A DNA stretch of 64,000 nt, taken from positions 2,662,266 through 2,726,265 of the forward strand of contig NW_024045133.1 of the NCBI RefSeq assembly GCF_012273895.1, read 5' to 3'. This document shows positions 23,898-35,786 of this stretch, one piece after another. Under the pieces are notes generated by a model. The model was not told the DNA's origin. It saw only the letters and a list, made by a program, of their open reading frames with translations, and did no database searches. Within the stretch, counting starts at the first letter, position 1; each line of letters opens with the position of its first letter. A program made the translations under genes and the position numbers. Origin of the DNA: Zerene cesonia. Its lineage: Eukaryota > Arthropoda > Insecta > Lepidoptera > Pieridae.

Positions 23898-25327
23898 TGG
23901 CAGTCTTATTGCTATATAGCGATTTCTTCAAGACAACCAGACGTAGGTACAGAGAGAAATTAGATAGAGGAGAGGAGTAGGGCAGAGCATAAATATAATA
24001 CACGAAAGATATATATCTGTATATATGAATAATGTATACTACACATGTAAAACAATATAATAGATAAACTATATATTCACAATAGTATACAAAGAAGAAA
24101 TTACTTTGCAGGTAGTAACGATATTAATTTTTATAATGTGCTCTCCATCTGCAATGGTGGCACTTAACATCTTTCTTATTATTTACACCATTTGCTTCGT
24201 CTTGACGTTTCCTCTATGATTTTTCTACGGTTTTCTAAACTGATTATTGTTCGTTTGCTTAAGTTGTTTGCGTGTCATGTGGACGTGAACAACCTTTTTC
24301 ATTGTGCCAAGATTTTCATTTAAAAATATGACTCATCGTCTAATAACCTTGTATTTAAGACACGTAATGTTAAATCGTCTTCTGACAAAGTCTCGATAGC
24401 AGTTGTTAGGGGCACCATATTACGCATGAAATGTTTAGTCAATTCCAATTTTTATGTAATTATTAATTTCGAGTTTCTTATTTGGTTTGCTACACGTTTT
24501 AGTTCGAAGATACTGTCTGGGTCTCGGGTTTCACTTACCTTATATAAGAATCGAAAAGGTGTTCAATCAACACATTTTTGGACATTCACAACGCAGATGG
24601 TTCTAATATCCTCCACTTGCTGTCAGGGTTCCGGTTCCGGTTTATCTATTTAATAGATGATGATGATGATGAGTGATTTAGGTACCTAATAGATTCTATT
24701 AGGTACCTAAATCACTTCAAGTTAATTTAAAAAGGCTAAGCGATTTTAAATTTCTATATATTATAATTGTCACAATTGAAAGGCTTAATGTTTCTTTTAG
24801 TTTTTGAATTTTCCATTTATTTATTTATTAGCCTCAATCAGACACAAATATGTACAGATAAAAAACTTAATTAAGACTGATGAGTCAACATCGGCAGGTT
24901 GGTCTGTTTGCCCCAATTTGGCAAGGCCATTCCCTTCCAGTCTTTTCTGTTTAATGCTGTCCTAGTCTATGTTCTACCCGCTGTTCTGACAATGTCAAAT
25001 GTTCAAATTTTCCGTACTGGTTCTTAAATAATCACTATCTTTTAACATCCACTAATACACACTACCACACGTCCTTTTAGTTTACACTTTCAGTAGCACT
25101 TTAAAATAATAAAATTATTTTATTTTTCTTCCTTTATATAAACTTTGTTTTTTAATTAATCAACCAAGTAGCCTGGGCCCATGACCTGTTGAGATTATGG
25201 ATTTTGGTCTGATCAATTTGTTAAATGATGTGAATGATTTAGTAGAATGATTGTTTTCTTTATATTGAAATAGAGTATTAAAAGATATGTCTTTTCAATA
25301 TGAACGATCAGAGAGAACTGAGTCTGG
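23898..25327. other. Spacer without recognisable genes
   Basis: Holds the rest of a minus-oriented LINE tail to about 23960, a TGATGATGATGA run at 24658-24671 next to a perfect 20-bp-arm hairpin (24673-24715), and AT-rich sequence. No exon or transposase recognised. Confidence 0.5.
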
Positions 25328-25539
25328 AGATATATATGCTTAAGTTGTAACGTTAATCACATTTAAGGGTCAATAGTCTATACAATACTTAAAATTATAC
25401 CTGGCTGTACTGGCTCAAGTATTTCTTATTCTAATTTTGATGAAATACAATAAATTCTGAATTTGAGCATTAACAGTCAAAAGTATATATCAAGATGATG
25501 GTAGCAATCACCTAATAAAACAAATAAAATTAAATTAAA

Positions 25540-26960
25540 TGAAATGAAATTCTTTATTGCTTATAAAAAACAAAAGAAAGAAAAAACTGAACGACATTAA
25601 ATAAGCAAAAGGCGGCCTTATCGCTAGGTAGCGATCTCTACCAGGCAACCCTTAAAGTAAAAGGAAAAAAAAAGAATATATAAAATAGAAGGTGAGCAAA
25701 AATAAGGCAATTTAGAAAAATTTGGTGATGGTATTTAAATACATACATATTATATACATACAGACATACACACATACGTACATAATTAACATATAAATAT
25801 ATATAAACAGATTTATGATAAGTTTAAATACATGAACAAAAATGAAATAACACAATAAAATACATATAATACACATAACATATAACTATATACATAGACT
25901 ACAGATTCGACACATCAATATTAATATTAAGTATAGATAAAAGACAGCAAAATTAGGTAACAAATGATGAAAGAGACATAAAATGGTTTTTTACTAAAAT
26001 TTTAAAAGAATGTAAATTATGCGCTCGTCTGACATTTGCAGGCAGAGAATTCCACAATTGAACTGCACGAACTGCAAACGAATTATGAAAAAATTTAGTC
26101 TTATGGACCGGAATCAAGAGTAAGTGGTTAGTCGATGAGCGCGAGAAACTAGTGTTTAAGTACTTGAATTTCTCCCGAAGATAGCTTGGAGCTTTCGGAT
26201 CAAACAACACACAGTACAGGAGATGAAGGATATGGGAGTTAAAACTTAGAACGTTATATATAACATCTTCAAAAGAGAGAAACTTTACTAAACTAATATT
26301 TCAACAAGGTCTATCACTTGCACCAATCCTAATATCATCTATTGTTGTATATGTAGTCTTTTTCAATAACTGATCAGCATGTCGACGATATCTACCTTGG
26401 TACAGTGGTTAACGCGTGAGCGTAGAACCGAGGGGTCCTGGGTTCAATTCCCGGTGGGGACGCACAAAAAAAAAATGTCTCGGTCTGGCAGGACACAGAA
26501 GGTTGATCACCTACTTGTCCGTAAAGAAAATCGATCAGTGAAACAGATGTACATCATCTGCCCCATACCCCACTAGGGGACACGGAACTTCACTTTTTTT
26601 TTATGTCGACGATATAAATCACCACTTCCCGTTTTCACCCTATACATATGTGACATGTAGAGCCACGAGCGAGCCTTTTATTGATTCTATAGCTGTTGCT
26701 TCTTTCCATTTCTCATTAGAACCATACACCCGCATCCATACTCACTGACCCATTTTAAAATTTCAAATAGGTGTATAGCGACGCATTTCTGAATGGCGTA
26801 AGTGAAATGTTATCGCTACAGAGACATACTGTATACAACTTTCTAACATCATTCAATTCGGGCCTCACCGGCTGCATATTCCAGTATATTCTCCATTTTT
26901 CGCTGGAGGAATTCCACCTTCCTTCTCCACAGGTGACTGTTACGAGACTGTTTCTTGTTG
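25540..26960 (-). mobile_element. Non-LTR retrotransposon (LINE) 3' part, interrupted by a SINE
   Basis: On the minus strand 26210-25953 encodes the C-terminal tail of a Jockey/CR1-type reverse transcriptase ORF, with the family-typical FAVRAVQLWNSLP motif. The same frame continues upstream to about 26380. A SINE (26392-26602) with perfect 13-bp target duplications (26379-26391, 26603-26615) cuts it, and LINE-like sequence resumes at least to 26760. The 3' UTR at 25610-25660 has the tail shared by other LINE ends in the window (about 720-915, 18640-18760, 23826-23960, 46340-46500, 61955-62100), around a TATCGCTAGGTAGCGAT-type inverted motif. Contains stops; not active. Confidence 0.75.
26392..26602 (+). 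mobile_element. SINE-1 (tRNA-derived), intact copy
   Basis: The head has an A-box-like TGGTACAGTGGTTAACGCG and a B-box-like GGGTTCAATTCCC, typical of polymerase III promoters, and the element ends in a T-rich tail. Flanked by 13-bp duplications ATGTCGACGATAT. It sits inside the LINE above. This is the cleanest plus-strand copy. Confidence 0.88.
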
Positions 26961-28276
26961 NNNNNNNNNNNNNNNNNNNNNNNNNNNNNNNNNNNNNNNN
27001 NNNNNNNNNNNNNNNNNNNNNNNNNNNNNNNNNNNNNNNNNNNNNNNNNNNNNNNNNNNNNNNNNNNNNNNNNNNNNNNNNNNNNNNNNNNNNNNNNNNN
27101 NNNNNNNNNNNNNNNNNNNNNNNNNNNNNNNNNNNNNNNNNNNNNNNNNNNNNNNNNNNNNNNNNNNNNNNNNNNNNNNNNNNNNNNNNNNNNNNNNNNN
27201 NNNNNNNNNNNNNNNNNNNNNNNNNNNNNNNNNNNNNNNNNNNNNNNNNNNNNNNNNNNNNNNNNNNNNNNNNNNNNNNNNNNNNNNNNNNNNNNNNNNN
27301 NNNNNNNNNNNNNNNNNNNNNNNNNNNNNNNNNNNNNNNNNNNNNNNNNNNNNNNNNNNNNNNNNNNNNNNNNNNNNNNNNNNNNNNNNNNNNNNNNNNN
27401 NNNNNNNNNNNNNNNNNNNNNNNNNNNNNNNNNNNNNNNNNNNNNNNNNNNNNNNNNNNNNNNNNNNNNNNNNNNNNNNNNNNNNNNNNNNNNNNNNNNN
27501 NNNNNNNNNNNNNNNNNNNNNNNNNNNNNNNNNNNNNNNNNNNNNNNNNNNNNNNNNNNNNNNNNNNNNNNNNNNNNNNNNNNNNNNNNNNNNNNNNNNN
27601 NNNNNNNNNNNNNNNNNNNNNNNNNNNNNNNNNNNNNNNNNNNNNNNNNNNNNNNNNNNNNNNNNNNNNNNNNNNNNNNNNNNNNNNNNNNNNNNNNNNN
27701 NNNNNNNNNNNNNNNNNNNNNNNNNNNNNNNNNNNNNNNNNNNNNNNNNNNNNNNNNNNNNNNNNNNNNNNNNNNNNNNNNNNNNNNNNNNNNNNNNNNN
27801 NNNNNNNNNNNNNNNNNNNNNNNNNNNNNNNNNNNNNNNNNNNNNNNNNNNNNNNNNNNNNNNNNNNNNNNNNNNNNNNNNNNNNNNNNNNNNNNNNNNN
27901 NNNNNNNNNNNNNNNNNNNNNNNNNNNNNNNNNNNNNNNNNNNNNNNNNNNNNNNNNNNNAAAAGAAACAACGGTGTTTAATCAAAAAACGAAACTTCAC
28001 CAACGACTTTGTTTGTTATTATGAACTGTGACGTCACACCAAGCGCGCCAAAATTGTCTATTTTATTTGGTTTTTTTCAAACTTTTTTTTTAATACTTCT
28101 AATTACTTTTTACCTGTGAAATTTTTTTTTAATGTATAAAACATTGTGAACTATTAGATAACAAAATAAAAAAAATACATGCATATTCCCTATTAATAAA
28201 TTGCTGTACAAAACTGTTGCCTATGAAATTCTGCAGATGATTTTAAAGCTATTTGTAGATAACAAATAAGTAATTT

Positions 28277-28408
28277 TACAATGGGTGCCTTCCCATATCG
28301 GCAATGAAGGAAACAAAAAAGTGGACTACTTTGCAAAAGAGGCGTCAGTTCAAGGAATAGAATATACATGTAAGACGTTTCATACTGAGTACCTTTGTAA
28401 AATTTAGG
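28277..28408 (+). pseudogene. LINE RNase H domain fragment
   Basis: Encodes WVPSHIGNEGNKKVDYFAKEA, close to the W-V-P-S-H-x-G-I-x-G-N-E-x-A-D-x-L-A-K signature of the RNase H domain that follows reverse transcriptase in Jockey/R1/I-type LINEs. Changes at the Asp region and a stop soon after mark it as a relic. Confidence 0.75.
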
Positions 28409-28667
28409 AATATTGTCTGAAAATTTGGTAGGAGTATTTTGATAGGAGGAGCATAAGTAAAGGCATTTATATCGACAGCGACATCGATATCCATAGCGAC
28501 CTATCAATATACAGTCAGAACGATTTTTTGAGTTTTATTTACCTCGACTCTGACGTATGTGTGTACCTACATTGCTGATGGTACACTGGACACGGGCGTG
28601 CGAGTATGTCAACGTAGATATTAGACGTAGTTCCAGACTCCGTGCCCGATGCTGCCGCATGCAGCCT

Positions 28668-28896
28668 TGCCTGAGGGCTGTATCTTGTCAGACGACATTC
28701 TCGAGATATTGGGTGCATCCCCAGACCGGTAGACCCTTGTGGAGAAACGTTTTGTGCCGGGAAATGGCCCTAAGTTCAGTTCAGCCCTATTAAATCCGGA
28801 AATAAACGCTGCTCTATCAGACATTTTGATAGGAAAGGATCAGGCCACTTATCAGGCAAAATCAAATTACGTCTATTATTGCCTGCCATGGCGATG
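28668..28896 (+). pseudogene. DIRS-like retrotransposon gag fragment (tentative)
   Basis: The frame from about 28668 reads LPEGCILSDDILEILGASP, a stop, then ALLNPEINAALSD and a GKDQATYQAK stretch. This order (acidic helix, Leu-Asn-Pro-Glu-Ile, then an RDxxxxxxQ-like segment) resembles gag proteins of DIRS elements. The assignment is from memory of the family pattern and is uncertain, but a DIRS-like pol relic lies 0.8 kb away in the opposite orientation. Confidence 0.45.
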
Positions 28897-29689
28897 CCCT
28901 AACAAGAATATGTAAATCAAAGCATAAGGATGCTTCATTATAAACGAGGGCGGGCAATGGTTATGAGTTTTGCAGTAGTTTTTAGCTCACAACATTTAAA
29001 ACAATGGGTCTGTGAATTGATATTATAGCTCAAAACATTCAGCATTTATCTGTTTAATCATATTTTAGCATGTTTTTAATGAAAACATGCTAAAATGTGA
29101 GGAAACTTTATTATTTACAAATTCAAGCAATTGAGTTATGGTGGTGGTATTATAGTAACCCGGGGGCCATAGTAAGAACAATTAATGACAAAAATCACAT
29201 ACATAGTGCTCTCCTTCAGGACCCGCACAGGCGCTTTGAGCCCACAGAACTTATTGTAATTTTGTAATTATCAAAATTACATTACCACTTAAAAAAGTTG
29301 TTCACAGAATGTTAAATAAAAATACTGTACTATGAAATAACGTTATATTTTACACTCTGAAATTAATAAAAAGGTCATGTTGCAAAACACAAATCATTCT
29401 TTCTTAATAACTGACAGAACATTTTTTCTTCAGCCATAATATGTAAATTATGAATTTTTACAGTACAAATAGTATTAACTTTCTTTAAACATAAAATTCG
29501 TTTCTTCACTACACAGTATAAAACAAAGTCGCTTTCTCTGCCAACTAGTCACCAACAAATCTTTCTCTCTTGTATACCAGTGGGCTAACTGTTTCCTCCA
29601 CCGCCAACTTCCCACGCCAGTAACTTCAAGTCCTCTACTTGCGGGGAGGCAGCGTCTTTACTTACGTAGTTAGTCGTTAATTACGTAGG

Positions 29690-30420
29690 TTCGATATTAC
29701 AAATGGTGGACTGAGTGCTGTTGACTTAAGCTCCAGTAACCAATAACACTCGGCCCGCTTCGGTGCAACCACTATGTATCTGCCCTGTGGCTTGTTGAGG
29801 TGCGCTTGTACTTGGGGGATTAGGTTCGGTGGTGGGAATACCCATGCTAGGCGCCAGTTTCAAAGACGACTGAAGGCGTCGCAATGTTCTTCGCAGGTAT
29901 CCCATGAATCTAGGCTTACGTACGTTGGCACTACAGCGCTTCTTTGGGTAGCGAACAGATCTATGTTTGGAACTCCCCACTTCTGAAATATGTCTCTTGT
30001 GGCATGATGCCACTCTGGTACGGGTTGTCCTCTTGGGAGGCGATCTGCTATCCCATTGACCCGGCCTGGTAAGTAGGATGCTGATAGAGTTATTCCTAAC
30101 TTCTTGGCTAAGCAAAGTACCTCGGATGTGAGAACTACGAGGGCCTCTTGTCCCACCTTCGTGTCGTATATAGGTGACTAGGCTCTGATTGTCGGACTGA
30201 ATTAGAATGTGTGCCCCTCTCAGTGTATTCTGAAGCCTCTTTATCGCCCCATATCGCCATTTCTGTGTATGTTTCTTTTCCACCACTCTAGGTCTTATGT
30301 AGCCCAAAGAGGAAGTCTTTCTGTCTGGTCGGAGACGAGGCGTCGCTTCCCTCGTCCCCCGAGGGCGATGAAGACGAACCACCACTATGCCACATAAACA
30401 GGTCTCCACTCCGAGCACCC
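29690..30420 (-). pseudogene. DIRS-like retrotransposon RNase H region, frameshifted
   Basis: Minus-strand frames together give SDNQSLVTYIRHEGGTR, then after a shift EALVVLTSEVLCLAKK, SASYLPGRVNGIADRLPRG, VPEWHHATRDIFQKWGVPN, IDLFATQRS and, after another shift, AWVFPPPNLIPQVQAHLNK and RYIVVAPKR. This ordered set (DN...GG, LPGxxNxxAD, EW, DLFA, FPPPxLIPxV, VVAP) is the DIRS-type RNase H region. Two frame changes and stops show it is dead. The end near 29700 is followed by TGGAGCTTAAGTCAA-type sequence of unknown extent. Confidence 0.75.
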
Positions 30421-30919
30421 GATTTCGAGGTGTCTTCCACCGTATTTTTCCATGCTTCCTCTTGGGAAAGCCTATTCGTCACTAATTACTAAAATTCAAC
30501 ACTGTGGGCTTTTTAAAATATGATAACTTTTTTTAGAGATTACAATAATTACTTAAGATTCGATCTTTGAGCGATGTTGTCGCGTCAGAATTCACAAACA
30601 CTATGACCTTGTAAAATGGCGGCGCGTCAAGGACGTATTCATAAACAAGGACGCGCACTTGCTAGTGAGGTGAATGATCCATAGATAACCGGTAAGGCAG
30701 AATGTATTTCCATAGAGATTTAGAGAATTCATAAACAGCTTCTTCATCTCAACGCTGTGTGTTTTAGAACAACACAATAGAATTTATAAGTACACAAAGC
30801 AGCTATCAGAACCCAAAGAAAACATACAAAATATGCGTACATATTACAAATGAATATTGTTTCGTAATCAATAATTTAATAATTTTGTATTGTCTATACT
30901 ATAAAGAGAAATTAAAAGG

Positions 30920-31315
30920 GACATTTTTAGAGTTCGTCCTAAGCCCCGAATTGGAGAGTCGGTAAAGAACTCAACTGTTGTAATTGAGTTGAGTTCAGCA
31001 TTAGTGAAACGGGATATACTGAGTATGACAAAATCTTCCAATATTAAAAACAAAACGAAACTACAAGCGAAACACTTGGGACTCATGGCAAATGGTGACA
31101 CCCCCATTTTTATATCTGAACAATTAACTCGCAAGGGTGCTCGGCTATTCTTTCTTGCAAGAGATCTCACAAGATCGGGTACTTTCAAGTTTTGTTGGAC
31201 ATCTTTTGGTCGGGTGTACGTAAGAAAGGATGAGAAATCTTCAATTATTACTATAAATACTGAGTCACAAGTTCACCATTTAATGCAGCAACAGCAATCC
31301 GCGTCACAGGCATGA
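30920..31315 (+). pseudogene. LINE ORF1-like protein with FP-type C-terminal domain
   Basis: One open frame (RVRPKPRIGESVKN onward to TGA at 31313-31315) carries KLQAKHLGLMANGDTPIFIS, ARLFFLARDLTRSGTFKFCW and TSFGRVYVRKDEKSS. These match the C-terminal domain found in insect non-LTR retrotransposon ORF1 proteins and in the related FP protein family. The N-terminal half is missing or decayed. The 1000-N gap at 31520 could hide the following ORF2. Confidence 0.7.
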
Positions 31316-32519
31316 CTCGTGGCAATACAATCCGTTTTTTATACATTTTCATTAACTGTTTTAGTACTATTCTTATTCATTAATGTTAATTTTTGTATCG
31401 TAGATAAGCATATGATGGAAGTTGGAATTTTTGTCAGTTGCAATAACTTGATATTTCAATGTCATTTAGTATACTACTTCACTAAAATACCGACAAACCC
31501 AACTTTTATTCTTGCTTATNNNNNNNNNNNNNNNNNNNNNNNNNNNNNNNNNNNNNNNNNNNNNNNNNNNNNNNNNNNNNNNNNNNNNNNNNNNNNNNNN
31601 NNNNNNNNNNNNNNNNNNNNNNNNNNNNNNNNNNNNNNNNNNNNNNNNNNNNNNNNNNNNNNNNNNNNNNNNNNNNNNNNNNNNNNNNNNNNNNNNNNNN
31701 NNNNNNNNNNNNNNNNNNNNNNNNNNNNNNNNNNNNNNNNNNNNNNNNNNNNNNNNNNNNNNNNNNNNNNNNNNNNNNNNNNNNNNNNNNNNNNNNNNNN
31801 NNNNNNNNNNNNNNNNNNNNNNNNNNNNNNNNNNNNNNNNNNNNNNNNNNNNNNNNNNNNNNNNNNNNNNNNNNNNNNNNNNNNNNNNNNNNNNNNNNNN
31901 NNNNNNNNNNNNNNNNNNNNNNNNNNNNNNNNNNNNNNNNNNNNNNNNNNNNNNNNNNNNNNNNNNNNNNNNNNNNNNNNNNNNNNNNNNNNNNNNNNNN
32001 NNNNNNNNNNNNNNNNNNNNNNNNNNNNNNNNNNNNNNNNNNNNNNNNNNNNNNNNNNNNNNNNNNNNNNNNNNNNNNNNNNNNNNNNNNNNNNNNNNNN
32101 NNNNNNNNNNNNNNNNNNNNNNNNNNNNNNNNNNNNNNNNNNNNNNNNNNNNNNNNNNNNNNNNNNNNNNNNNNNNNNNNNNNNNNNNNNNNNNNNNNNN
32201 NNNNNNNNNNNNNNNNNNNNNNNNNNNNNNNNNNNNNNNNNNNNNNNNNNNNNNNNNNNNNNNNNNNNNNNNNNNNNNNNNNNNNNNNNNNNNNNNNNNN
32301 NNNNNNNNNNNNNNNNNNNNNNNNNNNNNNNNNNNNNNNNNNNNNNNNNNNNNNNNNNNNNNNNNNNNNNNNNNNNNNNNNNNNNNNNNNNNNNNNNNNN
32401 NNNNNNNNNNNNNNNNNNNNNNNNNNNNNNNNNNNNNNNNNNNNNNNNNNNNNNNNNNNNNNNNNNNNNNNNNNNNNNNNNNNNNNNNNNNNNNNNNNNN
32501 NNNNNNNNNNNNNNNNNNN

Positions 32520-32896
32520 ATCTCTTGTACCCTCATTTAAGAATTTAACCCCAGAAGAAAAACTTGATGCTATGATTGCTATCCTTAATATTTTTAAACA
32601 GATAAGACAAGCCAGCCGTCAGGCTATTTCTCAATCATCCGGTAATTACAAATTATTACAGCAACCTTTATCCTCTTTTCCTGTATATCAACAACCGCAA
32701 CTATTGCAAACCTACCCAGCCAGTTCGACACCATCTCCCATTCAGTACGTTCAAGCGCCATGTAATTCAAATGAGACAGCGCAATCTTATATTTCTAATT
32801 TTTCAGATGATTCGCAAATACATTTGATAAAGTTTTTGCAAATTTGGGAGCATTTCACATGGAGATGGCATTTTTCAAAGCAATCGGAATATATAT
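32520..32896 (+). pseudogene. BESS-motif protein C-terminus (MADF-BESS type)
   Basis: The frame emerging from the gap reads SLVPSFKNLTPEEKLDAMIA then ILNIFKQIRQ, a good match to the BESS motif, followed by a Gln/Pro/Ser-rich tail. In MADF-BESS proteins, both host regulators and the accessory proteins of Harbinger-type transposons, the MADF domain precedes this; it would lie in the N gap. The last residues before the stop at 32896 are in a different sequence context, so the true end may be near 32825. Confidence 0.6.
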
Positions 32897-32995
32897 AGAT
32901 GGTAGTGGATTGGTAGAAATAATGGTTCAAGCCGAAGTTTTAGCCAACGAATCGATGAACAGCTTCTTAAGCCGGCTCTTTACGATGGCGAAGGT
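32838..32995 (+). pseudogene. Fragment of an unclassified element protein (LGAFHMEM motif)
   Basis: A second frame reads FANLGAFHMEMAFFKAIG, then DGSGLVEIMVQAEVLANES. I recall this G-x-F-H-x-x-M-x-F...IG...GSG pattern in transposon-associated proteins of unknown function but cannot name the family with certainty. Overlaps the tail of the BESS frame. Confidence 0.35.
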
Positions 32996-33248
32996 TGTGG
33001 CGAATACCTATTGGCCATCATGTAGAGCGGGGGTTTGTGAACACTGTGGTAGGTATTGGAATGTTGGCCCACGTATTGGCGCAAGATCCGTTTGGTGTCG
33101 ATTTTTCAACGCAGATCAAAGGGTCTATAAAGTTATTGTGGCCGCAATGTCCACACGTTGGCCAAATATTTAGTTTGAAGCGAGCGCTTGGACCGACCGG
33201 ACGTGCCCGTTCTATTCACCCGCGCTGCCGCCGTGTCGACTCTTCAAA

Positions 33249-33347
33249 ATGACAACTATGAACAATGAAGAAACTTTTCGTTTCATCGAGCTCTACCAAG
33301 CTGAAAACTGCTTATGGAAACCAAAAAATAAAGACCATAAAAATAAA
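33249..33347 (+). pseudogene. MADF domain start
   Basis: ATG at 33249 opens ETFRFIELYQAENCLWKPKN and KDHKNKN, matching the first helix and Leu-Trp-x-P of MADF (Myb/SANT-like) domains. The domain breaks off within about 30 residues as the frame runs into pogo-type transposase sequence, so it is a truncated copy. Confidence 0.6.
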
Positions 33348-34595
33348 AACATCGCAAGTACCAGTACCGGTATCGTAAGTATCCATAACCAGATGGGAGA
33401 GGGGAAAAAATATCACTTTGTTGTGTGCTATAAGTGGTAAGCAGGCGGGTATATCCCGCCGATGTTTAATTTCCCTCAAAAAAGAATGACTTCTCTGCTT
33501 GAGAAGGATGGTCCAGCAGGGGCGCTTTACAAGTGTTCAGACAACGGTTGGGCGAATGAGGCGTTGTTTCTGGATTGGTTTGAACATTTTGAACAGCACG
33601 CTAAACTGTCTGCTGATAAACCCATCCTTTTAATACTAGTCAATCACGCTAGTCATATTTTTCTCTTTCAATTTTCAAATGTTACAAGTCTAATCACATT
33701 GATATGTTGTCTCTTCCGCCACACACGTCTCACAGAATGCAACCTCGTAATGTTTCTTTTTTTGCACTATTCAAAACATGAAAGAATGTGATTTCTTTAT
33801 GAAAAGCTATCGTGTAGAAAAACTATCCCCTTATGACGTAGCGTCGTCGCAAATCATTTAATAATGTTGCGGCTAATAGCAAAGGTGAATCGGGGTTTAG
33901 ATCAACTGGATTATTTCCACTCAATCCAGAAGTATTCACAGAAGAAGATTTTCTAGCAGCAGAAATTCTCCAATCTGAGAATTCTACAATCCATCCACAC
34001 CCAGTGCGCCAAAAGAAGTTCTTTCACCATTCCAGAGCACGTCCAAAGAAGTTCAATCACCAATTACAAATTGAATCACCAGATCCTAGTACTTCAAGTC
34101 AAACTACATTTCATGATTTAATCAAGTTACCAGAGAAAGCACACATTAATAAATTATAAAATACGGCCAAAAGAAGCAACATGCAACTATTTTTAATTCA
34201 ACACCACTGAAACAAAACCTGATAAAAAAAGAAAATATATCATAAATAAAATAAAGATGACATTAGAAACCCAGAAAGAAAAGAAGAAATGAAAGGTAAA
34301 GGTCAGGGAAAGAAAACTAAAGTACAGACGAAGGATCTTAAAAAGATAAAACGTAAGTGCTACATGAATCGAATGAAACCTCTGTATCTGATGTTGGCAC
34401 TAACGATTTGTGCCAGGACGATGATGATGATGACACAGAAGATGTGGGAAATACGTGACTAGTATGCAACGATTTCGGAAGAAACAATGAGATGTGGTTC
34501 AGATTTACCTCATGTGGGCTATGGCCTCGCTTGGAATGCACTGGTTGGAACTAAAGGTTATGTCTGCGATATGTGCTAGATTTTCATTGACTCTA
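33348..34595 (+). pseudogene. Jerky/pogo-type DDE transposase relic with C-terminal zinc knuckle
   Basis: Starts in the frame of STGIVSIHNQ, then IPPMFNFPQKRMTSLLEKDG, NGWANEALFLDWFEHFEQHA, and further on ESGFRSTGLFPLNPEVF and TEEDFLAAE, in the order of pogo/jerky-like DDE transposases. The catalytic Asp expected in LLxDNHxSH is Val here (LILVNHASH). Stops and shifts follow. The C-terminal part (about 34390-34595) encodes a Cys-rich PHD-like end: LVCNDFG, TSCGLW and YVCDMC. Part of this tail is duplicated at about 34760-34920. Confidence 0.75.
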
Positions 34596-35267
34596 ACTGC
34601 CTCCAGGGTGACCACCAGTACCCTCACATCAGTGCAATGGGAGTCGAATGTGTTTTTTTTTTAATTTTCAAAGTTGATAGCCAAAGAGATTAAAACGAAT
34701 CTCAATCAATAGTGTATTATGTTTAAATGCGGTTGTAATAAATATATTGTGTTGAAATGAAATGAGTTATGGTACAGATGCACTTCTTGTGGCTTTCGCC
34801 AAAAGGTTACGTATGTGACAATTGTTAGGCTAGGCTGACTCTCATTGTCCTCATAGTGACTATAGTTACCCTCAGATGTGGACAATGGTGGTCAAAGATG
34901 CTTTTTTTTAAGTTTAATATTAATTAATATATGATTCCAAAGATAATGAAGTTTCATTACCTTCTGTCTGAGACTGATTGTGTCATGATAAAAACACTTT
35001 AAAAGATGATTAAAATAAAGATAAAGTAAAAATTGTGTGTTTTATTCGATATCTTGCTTAATTGACTCCCATAACCCCCTTTTCCCCGACTAGTAGGACA
35101 AGTAGGAATAGTAGGATTAGAGATGCCATCGCAAATGGATGGTTAAAGAAATAATGCGACACCGCTTGCGATACTCCTTGTAGAGAAGAAGAGTCGGTCC
35201 AAAAAGAGATCCGAGAACAAAAATATGATTCTGATGACTACAGACTACTAAAATTGACAATAAAGGA

Positions 35268-35582
35268 ATGTATAATAGATATGTTAATCGTATACGATAT
35301 AATTCGAACGATATAGTCTTAATTAAAAACAAACGCCTCTCAATGATTTTTGGTGCAGAATCCAATGAATATGCAATGCTTGGCCAAATGGCTCTTGATA
35401 TTCTTCTCTCGTTCCCAACTACATATTTGTGCGAAACAGGATTCTCTACCTACGCAGCCATGAAAATGAAATATCGCAATAGACTAGACGCTGAAGCTGA
35501 TATGAGACTCCAACTTTCTACCATCAAACCTGATATCAACCAATTGATGAAAAATAAAAAACAGTTTCATACCTCCCACTAG
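35268..35582 (+). pseudogene. hAT transposase C-terminal (dimerisation) region
   Basis: The frame ends with LSFPTTYLCETGFSTYAAMK, KYRNRLDAEADMRLQLS, IKPDINQLM and a terminal HTSH, the characteristic end of hAT transposases related to ZBED5-type proteins. No catalytic core is present upstream. The 3' end of the element is at 35786. Confidence 0.85.
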
Positions 35583-35770
35583 TCAGATTTTTTCTTTTTT
35601 AATGTTTTCTATTACTTTCCTTGCCAAGTGGTGTAGTAAATAATAATTAGTAACTGTTACATTGTACTTTTATTATGCTGATTAATAAAAAATTCACATA
35701 TAAAAACAATTGTTTTATTGTAGGGTTCCATCAAGTATTTTGCTTCCCAAAAGGGTTCCGTCATTTAAAA

Positions 35771-35786
35771 AGTTTGAGAACCACTG
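35771..35786 (+). mobile_element. 3' terminal inverted repeat of a hAT element
   Basis: AGTTTGAGAACCACTG is the reverse complement of CAGTGGTTCTCAAACT, the well-known end of hAT (Charlie-type) elements, placed about 190 bp past the transposase stop as expected. The next 8 bases (GTTTAGAC) would be the target duplication; the partner end was not found. Confidence 0.8.

Noticed and set aside
26392..26465. Possible tRNA gene (TGGTACAGTGGTTAACGCG ... GGGTTCAATTCCC)
   Set aside because: Part of a SINE with target duplications, present in about ten copies in the window.
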